Source: Parendozoicomonas callyspongiae | Lineage (GTDB): Bacteria; Pseudomonadota; Gammaproteobacteria; Pseudomonadales; Endozoicomonadaceae | NCBI RefSeq assembly: GCF_023502345.1 | Contig: NZ_JAMFLX010000001.1 | Location: 273,728-337,727, forward strand | DNA length: 64,000 bases | Reading direction: 5' to 3' | Shown here: positions 21,262 through 30,515 of the stretch, piece by piece | Layout: every line of letters begins with the position of its first letter | How positions within the stretch are numbered: the first letter of the stretch is position 1 | The notes under the pieces: model-generated | What the model was told of the DNA's origin: nothing | The model's input: only the letters and a program-made list of their open reading frames with translations | Databases searched by the model: none | Position numbers and translations under genes: made by a program

Positions 21262-22194
21262 TTATTCATCTTCATCTTCATCTTCATCTTCATCAAACGG
21301 GTCAGTGAGAAAACCAGAGGCAAATTCATCCTCCATATTAATCGGATTAGTTGGGACGGGTTTGGTTGTAGAGGCAAGATTATTACGTTTCAGCCATTCG
21401 CAAATATCTGGTACCTGCATCCTGAAACTATCTGGGGAGGCTTCATACCACGGCTTGAGGCTCCTAAGCTCTTTGTCGAGTTCTGAGCTGTCAAACGCCT
21501 TACCTTCACTCTCAGCCAACTTATTCATGAGAGCTTTCAAAGCACCTGAAAAGCGATCCAGATAACCTTGAAACTGTTCAGCCAGAACCATCTCACTTAG
21601 TACGATGTAACCGGGCAGATCAATATCATCTTCATCATCTGTTTCCAGATAAAAACCATTTTTCTTTAAGGCTGATATTGCTCTATAGAGGCTCTGCAGC
21701 TCATTTTTGAATTGTTCATCCCCCTTCTCCGCACCTGCTCTTAGCTGATCAATTCGAGCCTGGGCGACAAGCCTCAGGGGTTCTGTGAGGTAAGAGTCTG
21801 CGCGTATTCCCTGGGAGCTTATGAGTGCAGTTTTTTCTTCTGGAAACTCGTTTTCATCCAAATTATCCAAGTCATAGTCCCGGTCTGTAACAACGACCCG
21901 ATAACCATTATTAATCATAAAAGAAACCAAATTACCCTCAGCAGAGTTAGCTGTACCTTGGTCAAGAAGTTGGTTAAGAGACTCTTCAGCCAGCATGAGT
22001 GTTTTGGGTGTTGTGCCATAACTTTTTAAAACTGGAAGGCCATGAATACTCTGATGGAGAGATAATGAAGCTTGCTGATAACTATTTGATGAATCAGAAG
22101 AAATAAGAGAATCTTGCTGAGCGACACAATAAAGAGGAAATGATAAGGACACCACTGTTGCAATAATAGTCAGTAAATTATTAGCTTTTGGCAT
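21262..22194 (-). CDS. Secreted acidic protein of unknown function with a DE-repeat tail
   Basis: 310 residues from the ATG at 22194 (GGAGA upstream). It has a signal peptide (LLTIIATVVSLSFPLYCVAQ) and a largely helical, acidic mature region. The C-terminal tail ends in five DE units encoded by five copies of a 6-base repeat. No family is recognised. It is divergent from the P450-like secreted gene, and both are more AT-rich than the core genes around them, so they may have arrived together. Confidence 0.6.
   Translation of the reverse strand: MPKANNLLTIIATVVSLSFPLYCVAQQDSLISSDSSNSYQQASLSLHQSIHGLPVLKSYGTTPKTLMLAEESLNQLLDQGTANSAEGNLVSFMINNGYRVVVTDRDYDLDNLDENEFPEEKTALISSQGIRADSYLTEPLRLVAQARIDQLRAGAEKGDEQFKNELQSLYRAISALKKNGFYLETDDEDDIDLPGYIVLSEMVLAEQFQGYLDRFSGALKALMNKLAESEGKAFDSSELDKELRSLKPWYEASPDSFRMQVPDICEWLKRNNLASTTKPVPTNPINMEDEFASGFLTDPFDEDEDEDEDE
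21265..21294. repeat. Five perfect copies of the hexamer TTCATC
   Basis: In-frame simple repeat coding for (Asp-Glu)5 at the end of the secreted acidic protein. Because the unit is six bases, slippage would lengthen or shorten the acidic tail without a frameshift. Confidence 0.9.
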
Positions 22195-22385
22195 GAGATT
22201 CTCCAAGATCAACAACTAATTTGCCTCATATTGAAAGCAAATTGGTAATCCAGATTAGCTCATCTTTATTTAATGGTTACTTGAAAGATTTAGATTACTG
22301 TAACTTTTTGTTCTTAATAAGTATGACGGTTTGATCTCTGGGTACTAGTCTTGGCTTGGTTACTTGAGCAGGCTTGGGTATAAGT

Positions 22386-24383
22386 ATGAAGATAATCAGG
22401 ATCAGGCTGTTAGCAAAGGTTATATCTGTAATCTGGTTATTGCATGCTGTCCCTGTTTTTGCCGGAGTAGAAAATGAACCTAAGAGTACACCTCCCTCTT
22501 CAATTCCTGATAAAACAAAAAAAGATAAAGTACCGGCTCCTGAGAAACGATATGTTGTTATTGAGGAAAGTGACATATCACCGCAAGAAAAGGAAAGAGC
22601 AGAATTTTTACCCCTGCCTCTTGTTGGGGAGTACGATGAAATAATAAGGAGAGTCACTCCAAAAGGAAGTGAAGCCGTAGATGTAAAACTATTGGCAGAT
22701 TATTTACTTGAAAAAAGTAAAGATCACCCGATATGCAGAATGAATACCCACCCCTCTAACTGTATGTTGAGATGGCTTCTCACAACGGTATCAAGGGAAT
22801 CATGGTTATACCCCTGGCTTACATATCTTAAAGACAATATGTGGGTCTGGGACTACGATATTGCATCAGGAATTCTTGCAAAGTCATTTGGTACCCATCT
22901 CGTCAAACAAGACATTTTTACGATGGTGAGAATAATCCTTGGGGAGTTCTCTCTATTTGGAACAGATGCAGGTGAAGTTCATACTGGTAAACGTCAGGTG
23001 TTTAAAGTAGCTTTTGGCCCACAATCTCTAAAGTTAATAACCTCTCAGCTTGATAAATTTTCTAAACGGTTTGTAAGTCAGTTGAGCGACTCGCTTACCG
23101 GCTCTAGTATAAGGCTGGAAGTTGGTAAGTTTTTGATGTCATCAATTATCAGTACGGTTTTTGGTTTTGATGTAAGTGCCGATGAACATCGAACGAAATT
23201 TGATGAAATAAGAGAACATTTTCAAGGGGTTGTTGAGGCTTCAGTTAAGTTACCTTTCGATTATGGTTTTCAAATGAGGCCCAGAGCTATGCGTGATTCT
23301 TACCTCAGGCAACACTATGGGGCGATTTATGATAAAAAAATCCTATTGCTAGAAGATATTAAGTGGTTGGTAGAAACAGCAAAATCTAAAGGTGTTCTGG
23401 ACAACATTGACTATATGGGAGAAGCAGAAAGTGGAGAGCCTTTATTACGTGCTGTTGTTCGAAATGCTGGGGGGCACGATAAACTGACAGAGGAGGATTA
23501 TCAGGATCTACTAAATCCAATGATTGCAGGAACAGATACTGGGTCGTTTTTTCAGATGGCTGTTATATCAGAGCTTGCAAGAGACAGGGAGTCATTAGAG
23601 AAAATAATAATAGAAATGAAGCAGGTTTTAACAAAGTTTGGCGTTCCTATGACTGGGTTTGGTTCTCATGAGTGGACAGATGATCAAATGACAGAAGAAA
23701 ACATGCCAACACTTCATCTTCTGATAGAGAAAATCTTAATGGAGTTACCACCTGTTCCTGTCGATTCAAGGAGAGTAAAAGATGATTTTGTTATTTATTT
23801 TCTTGATCGGGAAGCAACCAAAAAACAACCTCAAGGAAGAAGGGTATTCAGAAAGCTCTTTTTAAGAGCAGGGGAAACTATGACGCTTCCAATTTATTAT
23901 CTAAACCCAAGAGAGGGATCTACAAACCCTCATATATCACCAGAGTTAATGGGGCTGCCTCTCAAAGAACGTGTTAAATACAAACATACCTTTGTTAACA
24001 GAAGTCAGTTTCATGCATGTGTAGGGCAGCACTTCATAAGAAAGCTTGAAAAGCTGCTTATTCTAAATTTGATTTCTTCAGGAAGGAAACCTGTACTCGA
24101 ACAGGAAATTGAGCATTTTGAGTTATCGTTTAAAGGCACTATTGCAATAGAAGATGACCTAACTATTAGATTTGAGCGGTTGAGTTTCGACGATATTCCA
24201 ATCCCCCCTCAACATCAGGAAGAGGAAATGGAAGCTGAAATAGAAGATGAGGATATGAATGAACTTACAGGCCAAGTTGAAAGGTTGTCTTTAACCTCCT
24301 CCACTAGCTCTACAGGAACCCCCACAGCGCATCAAACACAACCTGTTGCGACCTTGCCACTTCTGGAGCCTCCAGAACAGTAG
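22386..24383 (+). CDS. Divergent cytochrome P450-like protein with an N-terminal signal/anchor
   Basis: 665 residues. A hydrophobic signal or anchor (LLAKVISVIWLLHAVPVFA) is followed by a Pro/Lys-rich linker. The middle has P450 features in order: the I-helix AGTDT (381-385), the K-helix region ending in PPVP (455-458) followed by RR, and a heme-loop-like FHACVG with Cys545 in the ligand position, then a typical L-helix. The nearly invariant K-helix ExxR reads E448-K-I-L451, so the arginine is missing. An acidic Ser/Thr-rich tail of about 60 residues follows. P450s are monooxygenases; exported bacterial forms are rare. ATG at 22386; a TTG four codons earlier is also open. Its 3' end overlaps the convergent TrmB gene by 74 bases. 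Confidence 0.72.
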   Translation: MKIIRIRLLAKVISVIWLLHAVPVFAGVENEPKSTPPSSIPDKTKKDKVPAPEKRYVVIEESDISPQEKERAEFLPLPLVGEYDEIIRRVTPKGSEAVDVKLLADYLLEKSKDHPICRMNTHPSNCMLRWLLTTVSRESWLYPWLTYLKDNMWVWDYDIASGILAKSFGTHLVKQDIFTMVRIILGEFSLFGTDAGEVHTGKRQVFKVAFGPQSLKLITSQLDKFSKRFVSQLSDSLTGSSIRLEVGKFLMSSIISTVFGFDVSADEHRTKFDEIREHFQGVVEASVKLPFDYGFQMRPRAMRDSYLRQHYGAIYDKKILLLEDIKWLVETAKSKGVLDNIDYMGEAESGEPLLRAVVRNAGGHDKLTEEDYQDLLNPMIAGTDTGSFFQMAVISELARDRESLEKIIIEMKQVLTKFGVPMTGFGSHEWTDDQMTEENMPTLHLLIEKILMELPPVPVDSRRVKDDFVIYFLDREATKKQPQGRRVFRKLFLRAGETMTLPIYYLNPREGSTNPHISPELMGLPLKERVKYKHTFVNRSQFHACVGQHFIRKLEKLLILNLISSGRKPVLEQEIEHFELSFKGTIAIEDDLTIRFERLSFDDIPIPPQHQEEEMEAEIEDEDMNELTGQVERLSLTSSTSSTGTPTAHQTQPVATLPLLEPPEQ

Positions 24384-25050
24384 CAACAGGGTAGTTTTCT
24401 GAAGCCATGGAAATCATGGCAACCTTGGGCGGGTAGATAGCAATATAACTGGCATCTACCGGCCCATCTGTTTTCAGCCACTTCCGCTCTGAGTACTCGG
24501 CATCTTCACCGCCATCACCGACTGCAATCACGCGGACTTTTATCTTGCGACGAATACGCTGAAGGGTGTAGTTCGGGAAAGGCCGGTAGAGGTGATGACG
24601 AATACTTTTTGTGGAGAAAACACAGTATTCCTTATCTGTTTGCTGGCCGACAGTTGCCAGAATATCCTTCAGCACCGTCTCAATCCCATCGTCACCCTCA
24701 TAAAACCGGACATTGCCAGCAGAGAAGTCCGGCTTCAGGTGATGCAGGCCTGGAATAATATTTGTTTTCAGGGAATCGATCGTTCCTTCCAGGGCTGATT
24801 TTTTCTCTTCAGCGAGAAGTAAAAGTTTGTCAGGGTCTTCTGCACGAAAGACACGACGTTTTCCTTTTGGGGCATAACTGATCAGCCCCCGGGCTGCCAT
24901 CTGCTTAAGAGACTCGTAGGTTGTTCCCCTGTTTATCCCGGTGTGACTGGCTATATCGCGGATTGAGGAAGGGCCAAGCTGGAACAGAGCAAGATACAGA
25001 TTGATCTCTCTGTCATCCATTCCTAGTTGTTTGAGGGCGCTGAGATCCAT
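24310..25050 (-). CDS. TrmB-type transcriptional regulator
   Basis: 246 residues. The N-terminal winged helix (about residues 5-70: INLYLALFQLGPSSIRDIA, then GTTYESLKQMAARGLI) is typical of the TrmB/sugar-specific regulator family. A short coiled coil and a C-terminal domain follow. The ligand is unknown. The ATG at 25050 is preferred over a TTG at 25071. A dyad at 25064-25086 just upstream is a likely autoregulatory operator. It overlaps the end of the P450-like gene tail to tail. Confidence 0.75.
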   Translation of the reverse strand: MDLSALKQLGMDDREINLYLALFQLGPSSIRDIASHTGINRGTTYESLKQMAARGLISYAPKGKRRVFRAEDPDKLLLLAEEKKSALEGTIDSLKTNIIPGLHHLKPDFSAGNVRFYEGDDGIETVLKDILATVGQQTDKEYCVFSTKSIRHHLYRPFPNYTLQRIRRKIKVRVIAVGDGGEDAEYSERKWLKTDGPVDASYIAIYPPKVAMISMASENYPVATVLEAPEVARSQQVVFDALWGFL

Positions 25051-25507
25051 AGAGAAGCAGACCTTTGTCAAAAAATTAATGACAAAAACTATTGTTATCT
25101 GAAAATAACAGATTACATTGTGTAACGCTTGAGAATAATGTGTATTTTTGAAATATCCCAGTAGATAGCCTTTGAAGTAAGGTGCTGAGAAGTTATTGCT
25201 GGCTGACAGGGTTTGTCAGCCATGAATTGACAGGGTTGCATTTTACCTGATGGGCTCAACGCCCGCTCAAGGTTGTTTAATTGTCTCTGTCAGGCAGGTT
25301 TGCAGAAGTACTTGCCTTATAAGTTTGCCGAGTTAGTTTTACGGCTCTGCATCAGGCTTTTTCCACTGAAATCGCTTCAACTCGTATCTGAGTGAATCTA
25401 GTGGAAAGTGTCTGGGCTGAGCCATTTTTATTTTTCATAGCCGACCGCCAAGTATCAGCATAACGAGCCTTGGCTGGAAAGAAGCCGGTGGTTGGAAAGG
25501 ATACGAA
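25051..25507. other. Intergenic region between the TrmB gene and glmU
   Basis: Holds the dyad at 25064-25086, a second short dyad (TGTTAT-ATAACA region near 25095-25112) and a perfect 8-bp hairpin at 25201-25208 with 25214-25221. The glmU promoter must lie here, but no strong -35/-10 pair stood out. No gene seen. Confidence 0.4.
25064..25086. promoter_or_regulatory. Inverted repeat TTTGTCA-N9-TGACAAA
   Basis: Perfect 7-base arms separated by nine A/T bases, 13 bases upstream of the TrmB start. Position and symmetry suggest an operator for this regulator. Confidence 0.45.
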
Positions 25508-26875
25508 ATGAAAACCGAAGTAATTATTCTTGCTGCTGGCCAGGGAAGCCGGATGAAGTCCTCGTTGCCCAAGGTTCTGCATCCCATTGCTGGTCGCTCC
25601 ATGTTGGAACATGTTATCGGTTCTGCTGAACAGACCCTTGACGGACAGGAAGATATCCATGTTGTGATCGGACATGGTGCTGATACGGTTCGAGAGAGAC
25701 TGGCACATTTTCCGGTGAACTGGGTTGAGCAGACAGAGCAGCTTGGCACTGGGCATGCTGTTATGCAGGCAGCACCTGCCTGCTCCCAAGCTGATGTTGT
25801 ACTGGTTCTTTATGGCGATGTACCAATGATTCTGCCAAGCACATTGCAATCTCTGGTATCTGCTTGTGATGGCAAAAACCTTGCTTTGCTGACAATTGAT
25901 TTGGCCAATCCCAGCGGTTACGGACGTATTGTTCGCGACACTATGGGAGCAATTCAGGCCATCGTAGAAGATAAAGATGCCACGCCTGAGCAAAAAGCTA
26001 TTACCGAAACCAATACAGGTATCATGGCGATTCCGGGCAAGCGTATGGCTGAATGGCTGAACAATCTGAATAACAATAATGCTCAGGGTGAGTTTTACCT
26101 CACGGACATTGTTGCCATGGCTGTTGAAGAGGGAACCAGCGTCGTTAATGCGCGCCCCAGCAGTGAAATGGAAGTTCAGGGTGTAAACAACCGTATGCAG
26201 CAGGCTCAGCTTGAAAGATTGCTGCAGAAGCGTCAGGCAGAACAGTTAATGAACGACGGTGTTACTATTCTAGATCCTGCCCGCCTGGATATCCGAGGCA
26301 GTCTCGCATGTGGCAATGATGTGGTTATTGATATCAACTGCATTTTTGAGGGCGAAGTAAAGCTGGAAGATAACGTCCAGATCGGCCCCAACTGTCATAT
26401 TCAAAATGCTGTTATCAAGGCTGGTTCTATTATAAAAGCCAACTCTGTTATTGAAGATGCTGTTGTTGGTGAAGACTGTGATGTTGGGCCTTTTGCACGT
26501 CTGCGTCCTGGCACCCGCCTCGAAACCAAAGCTAAAGTCGGTAACTTTGTAGAAACCAAAAAGGCTCATATTGGTGAAGGCAGCAAAGTTAATCATCTGA
26601 GCTATGTTGGAGATGCTGAAGTTGGCGAGGGTGTAAACGTGGGAGCAGGAACAATCACCTGTAACTACGACGGTGCCAACAAGTTCAAAACAACAATTGC
26701 TGACGGTGCCTTTATTGGTTCCAACACAGCTTTGGTTGCCCCGGTGACTGTTGGTAAAGATGCAGTCGTTGGAGCTGGCTCCACTGTGAATGATGATGTA
26801 CCAGACGGTCATCTGGGTATTGCCCGTGGCAAGCAGCGCAATATTCCAGGTTGGAAGAAGCCGGCTAAAAAGTAA
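25508..26875 (+). CDS. glmU: Bifunctional GlmU: N-acetylglucosamine-1-phosphate uridyltransferase / glucosamine-1-phosphate acetyltransferase
   Basis: Makes UDP-GlcNAc for peptidoglycan and lipopolysaccharide. The N-terminal pyrophosphorylase domain has [17 protein letters not shown] (residues 8-24). The C-terminal half is a left-handed beta-helix of hexapeptide repeats ending with the acetyl-CoA-binding region. 455 residues, as in E. coli. ATG at 25508 behind GGAAAGGA. It is followed 80 bases later by glmS, the preceding step of the pathway. Confidence 0.97.
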   Translation: MKTEVIILAAGQGSRMKSSLPKVLHPIAGRSMLEHVIGSAEQTLDGQEDIHVVIGHGADTVRERLAHFPVNWVEQTEQLGTGHAVMQAAPACSQADVVLVLYGDVPMILPSTLQSLVSACDGKNLALLTIDLANPSGYGRIVRDTMGAIQAIVEDKDATPEQKAITETNTGIMAIPGKRMAEWLNNLNNNNAQGEFYLTDIVAMAVEEGTSVVNARPSSEMEVQGVNNRMQQAQLERLLQKRQAEQLMNDGVTILDPARLDIRGSLACGNDVVIDINCIFEGEVKLEDNVQIGPNCHIQNAVIKAGSIIKANSVIEDAVVGEDCDVGPFARLRPGTRLETKAKVGNFVETKKAHIGEGSKVNHLSYVGDAEVGEGVNVGAGTITCNYDGANKFKTTIADGAFIGSNTALVAPVTVGKDAVVGAGSTVNDDVPDGHLGIARGKQRNIPGWKKPAKK

Positions 26876-26955
26876 TTCGCAATAACCCTTTATATAGGCA
26901 GCAATTCACAATTACTGCCTCGATTGAAGCTTCTGGGATTTAAGGAAAACATTCT

Positions 26956-28785
26956 ATGTGTGGCATTGTTGGTGCGGTAGCGCAGCGTGATGTGGCGCCT
27001 ATTCTGATCGAAGGATTGAAACGTCTGGAATATCGTGGCTATGACTCTGCAGGTCTGGCTGTTATCGATCGTCATAGTGTTCTCGGGCGTCTGCGCCGTA
27101 TCGGCAAGGTGAGTCAGCTGGAAGATGCGCTGAATCACGAACCTGTTCGTGGCGGTACTGGTATTGCTCACACACGTTGGGCAACTCACGGTGAACCCTC
27201 TGAGCGCAACGCCCACCCACATATGTCTGGCGATATTACCGTTGTTCACAACGGTATTATCGAGAATCACGAAGAGCTTCGTGCAGAGCTGAGAGGTAAA
27301 GGCTACGTTTTTGAATCTGAAACAGATACAGAAGTGATTGCCCACCTTATTCATCATGAGCGCAAGAGTTCTGAAACCCTTCTGGAAGCCTTGCAAAAAG
27401 CAGTTACTCAATTGGACGGTGCTTATGGCACAGTCATTATGGATCGTAATGATCCCGATCTGATTGTTGTTGCGCGTTCCGGCAGCCCTCTGGTTATCGG
27501 TCAGGGTATTGGTGAAAACTATGTTGGTTCAGACCAGCTGGCTCTGCTGCCTGTTACCCACCGATTCCAGTATCTGGAAGAGGGTGATGTTGCAGAAATT
27601 ACCCGGGACAAGGTTTCCATCTTCAACTTTGCCGGAGAACCTGTTGAACGCGAGCTGATTGATAGCGATCTTGATCACCAGGCCGGTGACAAAGGTGAGT
27701 TCCGTCACTTTATGCTCAAGGAAATTTTTGAGCAGCCTCAGGCTATTGCCAGCACTCTGGAAGGTCGCCTGACAGATTCTCATGTCGCAGTTGAAGCATT
27801 CGGCCATAACGCACGGGAAATCTTCGAGAAGGTTGGAGCTGTTCAACTGATTGCGTGTGGTACCAGCTACAACGCCGGTATGGTTGCCCGTAACTGGTTT
27901 GAAGATCTGGGGATTCCCTGCCGTGTTGAGATCGCCTCCGAGTTCCGCTACCGCCGTGCATTTGTTCCTGATAACTGCCTGTTTGTGACTATTACCCAGT
28001 CTGGTGAAACGGCAGATACTCTGGCAGCGCTGCGTCTTGCAAAAGAACAGGGTTTTATGAACTCCTTGACAATCTGCAACGTACCAGGCTCTTCCATGGT
28101 TCGTGAATCCGATATGGCATTTATGACCCGTGCCGGTGCTGAGATTGGTGTTGCCTCCACCAAGGCGTTCACAACTCAGCTGACTGCACTTCTGATGCTG
28201 GTGACTGCCATTGCGCGCAGCCGTGGTCGTATGACTGAAGAGCAGGAATCACAGATTGTCAGTGATCTGCGAGGTCTGCCCCATGCTATTAATGAAGTGC
28301 TGGAACTGAAAGATACAATTACTGAGCTGTCTGAGGACTTCGCTGACAAGCATCACAGTCTCTTCCTTGGCCGTGGAACCATGTATCCTATTGCTATGGA
28401 GGGTGCACTGAAGCTGAAGGAAATCTCCTACATCCACGCAGAAGCTTATGCCGCTGGTGAATTGAAGCATGGACCTTTGGCACTGATCGACAGTGATATG
28501 CCGGTAGTGGTTGTTGCCCCTAACAATGAGCTGCTGGAAAAACTGAAGTCCAATATGGAAGAAGTGCGCGCCCGTGGCGGACAGCTTTATGTCTTTGCAG
28601 ACCGTCATGCACGACTGGTTGCCGGTGAAGGTGTGAAAGTGATTCCTCTGGGAGAGATCAGCGATCAGATTGCTCCGATTCTCTACACTATTCCTCTGCA
28701 ACTGCTCTCTTATGATGTGGCACTGATCAAGGGAACCGATGTTGACCAGCCCCGTAACCTGGCAAAATCTGTAACCGTTGAATAG
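26956..28785 (+). CDS. glmS: Glutamine-fructose-6-phosphate aminotransferase GlmS
   Basis: Forms glucosamine-6-phosphate from fructose-6-phosphate and glutamine. It starts MCGIVGAV, leaving Cys1 as the glutaminase nucleophile. Two SIS domains follow (ACGTSYNAG and TQSGETADT blocks), and it ends [13 protein letters not shown] as in the family. 609 residues. ATG at 26956 with AAGGA upstream. No glmS ribozyme is visible in the 80-base gap, as expected for a gammaproteobacterium. Confidence 0.97.
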   Translation: MCGIVGAVAQRDVAPILIEGLKRLEYRGYDSAGLAVIDRHSVLGRLRRIGKVSQLEDALNHEPVRGGTGIAHTRWATHGEPSERNAHPHMSGDITVVHNGIIENHEELRAELRGKGYVFESETDTEVIAHLIHHERKSSETLLEALQKAVTQLDGAYGTVIMDRNDPDLIVVARSGSPLVIGQGIGENYVGSDQLALLPVTHRFQYLEEGDVAEITRDKVSIFNFAGEPVERELIDSDLDHQAGDKGEFRHFMLKEIFEQPQAIASTLEGRLTDSHVAVEAFGHNAREIFEKVGAVQLIACGTSYNAGMVARNWFEDLGIPCRVEIASEFRYRRAFVPDNCLFVTITQSGETADTLAALRLAKEQGFMNSLTICNVPGSSMVRESDMAFMTRAGAEIGVASTKAFTTQLTALLMLVTAIARSRGRMTEEQESQIVSDLRGLPHAINEVLELKDTITELSEDFADKHHSLFLGRGTMYPIAMEGALKLKEISYIHAEAYAAGELKHGPLALIDSDMPVVVVAPNNELLEKLKSNMEEVRARGGQLYVFADRHARLVAGEGVKVIPLGEISDQIAPILYTIPLQLLSYDVALIKGTDVDQPRNLAKSVTVE

Positions 28786-28805
28786 AAGCATCAAATATAA
28801 CTAAG

Positions 28806-28835
28806 AAAGCCTGGGAGTGTCCCAGGCTTTTTCTT
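28806..28835 (+). terminator. Terminator after glmS
   Basis: Perfect 11-bp stem (28806-28816 with 28820-28830) with a 3-base loop and a T-rich tail. It lies between convergent genes and can also serve the GFA-family gene. Confidence 0.9.
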
Positions 28836-28851
28836 TTCTGAAAAAAAATGC

Positions 28852-29280
28852 TTAAGCCAAATATTTCAACACAGCTCTGGGCGGACCCGGTTCCTGTGAC
28901 AGGTTGTCAGATATTGCAAAATGAAGGTTGAGCGAGCTGACCCACACATGAGTTTCCGGGGAAAACTGTGAAGGGTTATTTAGTGTGGATGCCGGTATCG
29001 CAAGGATATCCTGCAAAACCTTTAGTTCAGTGAAAACCGTGGTGCCACATATAGAGCAGTGATGCTCAATCATAGGTTTTCCAGATCCCCCAGTGTCTTT
29101 GAACTGTTGACTTTGACCAGTAATATCCAGCTGCTCTTTTTTAACCATTAGAAAGCCAGCGCAGGGACCACTGGTGCGCTTTTGGCAGGCATGGCAGTGG
29201 CAGAAGCCACTAAGCACAGGTTTACCTGAAATTGTGAACTGAAGTTGGTCGCAGCGGCAGCTTCCAGACATCTGACTCAT
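28852..29280 (-). CDS. GFA-family zinc-binding protein
   Basis: 142 residues with the cysteine pattern of the glutathione-dependent formaldehyde-activating (GFA/CENP-V) fold: SCRC near residues 7-10, CHCHACQKRTSG around 27-38, and a later HHCSICGT. Most family members have unknown substrates. ATG at 29280, with a second ATG three codons later. It is divergent from the iron transporter. Confidence 0.85.
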   Translation of the reverse strand: MSQMSGSCRCDQLQFTISGKPVLSGFCHCHACQKRTSGPCAGFLMVKKEQLDITGQSQQFKDTGGSGKPMIEHHCSICGTTVFTELKVLQDILAIPASTLNNPSQFSPETHVWVSSLNLHFAISDNLSQEPGPPRAVLKYLA

Positions 29281-29463
29281 GACATCATTCTCTTATTCTT
29301 CTTGGGAGGTCAGAAGTTTACCTTGCCATTTAACGGCCTAACACCCCCCTCTATAACACTGCTTTCAGCTAATACATCACCACATTGTTGTTTAGCAATC
29401 TGGTATCAGATCAAAACATCGCTAACTTGCCATTGAATTTTAAAAACACATATGTAACATGCA

Positions 29464-29482
29464 AATGATAATGTTTATCATT
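29464..29482. promoter_or_regulatory. Fur box upstream of fbpA
   Basis: A perfect 8-3-8 palindrome, AATGATAA-TGT-TTATCATT, closely resembling the Fur consensus. It lies 22 bases before the fbpA start and just after plausible promoter elements (TTGCCA at 29427), so iron-loaded Fur would block transcription. Confidence 0.85.
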
Positions 29483-29504
29483 AAGTTTTGCGTTTGGTGC
29501 TTCG

Positions 29505-30515
29505 ATGAAAAAAACAACTGTTCTCCTCGCCGGTACTGCCTTAACAATGGCTTCCTTCTCTTCTCTGGCTGCAGAGGAAGTTAATGTTTATTCCTATCGT
29601 CAACCGTTTCTGGTTGAACCTATGTTTGAGTCTTTCACAAAAGATACCGGCGTTAAGGTGAACGTTGTGTTTGCCAAGAAAGGACTGGATGAGCGTCTGG
29701 TTCGTGAAGGCAAGTACAGCCCGGCTGACGTTGTACTCCCAACGGATATCAGCCAGATGGTGAAGTTGGTAGAGAAAGGTGTGACCCAGCCTGTACAAAG
29801 CGATGCGATCAACAAATCAATTCCTGAGCAGTATCGTGACCCTAACGGTCACTGGTATGCTCTGACACTGCGCATCCGTAACATCTACAGCGCCAAGCGT
29901 AACGGCAAGCCTGAAGATATCTCCTATGAAGATCTGGCAAAGCCTGAGTTCAAAGGCAAGGTCTGCACCCGCAGCGGCAAGCACCCATACAACCTGTCTC
30001 TGGTTTCTTCCATGATCGCCTATAAGGGTGAGCAGCAGACCAAAGCCTGGCTTGAAGGTGTGAAAGCTAACCTCGCACGACGCCCACAGGGTAATGACCG
30101 TGCCCAGGTAAAAGCCATCAAGGAAGGCGTTTGCGATTACTCTCTGGGTAACAGCTACTACTTCGGACAGATGATGAAGCGGGACGATCAGCGTGAATGG
30201 GCTGAATCTGTTTACATCAACTTCCCCAACCAGGGTAATCGTGGCGCAAACGGTAACGTGAGTGGCATGGTGATGGCCAAGCATGCTCCTAACAAAGCTA
30301 ATGCACAGACGTTAATGGAATATCTGGCTGGTGAGAAAGCACAATCAGTTTATGCTGAAGTGAACATGGAGTACCCAATTAACAAGTCTGTACCTGTGTC
30401 CAAAACCGTTGCAGCCTGGGGGGATTTCAAAGCTGAAGATATGTCTCTTGTTCAGATCGCTGCCAATCAAGCTAAAGCTCAGAAGCTGATTGATGAAGTC
30501 CAGTTTGATCATTAA
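29505..30515 (+). CDS. fbpA: Ferric iron ABC transporter, periplasmic binding protein
   Basis: 336 residues with a signal peptide ending SSLAA and a mature start EEVNVYSYRQ typical of the FbpA/FutA family. The paired tyrosines in NSYYFG that help bind Fe3+ are present. It is first in a three-gene operon with permease and ATPase under a Fur box. Its stop overlaps the permease ATG by one base (TAATG). Confidence 0.93.
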   Translation: MKKTTVLLAGTALTMASFSSLAAEEVNVYSYRQPFLVEPMFESFTKDTGVKVNVVFAKKGLDERLVREGKYSPADVVLPTDISQMVKLVEKGVTQPVQSDAINKSIPEQYRDPNGHWYALTLRIRNIYSAKRNGKPEDISYEDLAKPEFKGKVCTRSGKHPYNLSLVSSMIAYKGEQQTKAWLEGVKANLARRPQGNDRAQVKAIKEGVCDYSLGNSYYFGQMMKRDDQREWAESVYINFPNQGNRGANGNVSGMVMAKHAPNKANAQTLMEYLAGEKAQSVYAEVNMEYPINKSVPVSKTVAAWGDFKAEDMSLVQIAANQAKAQKLIDEVQFDH

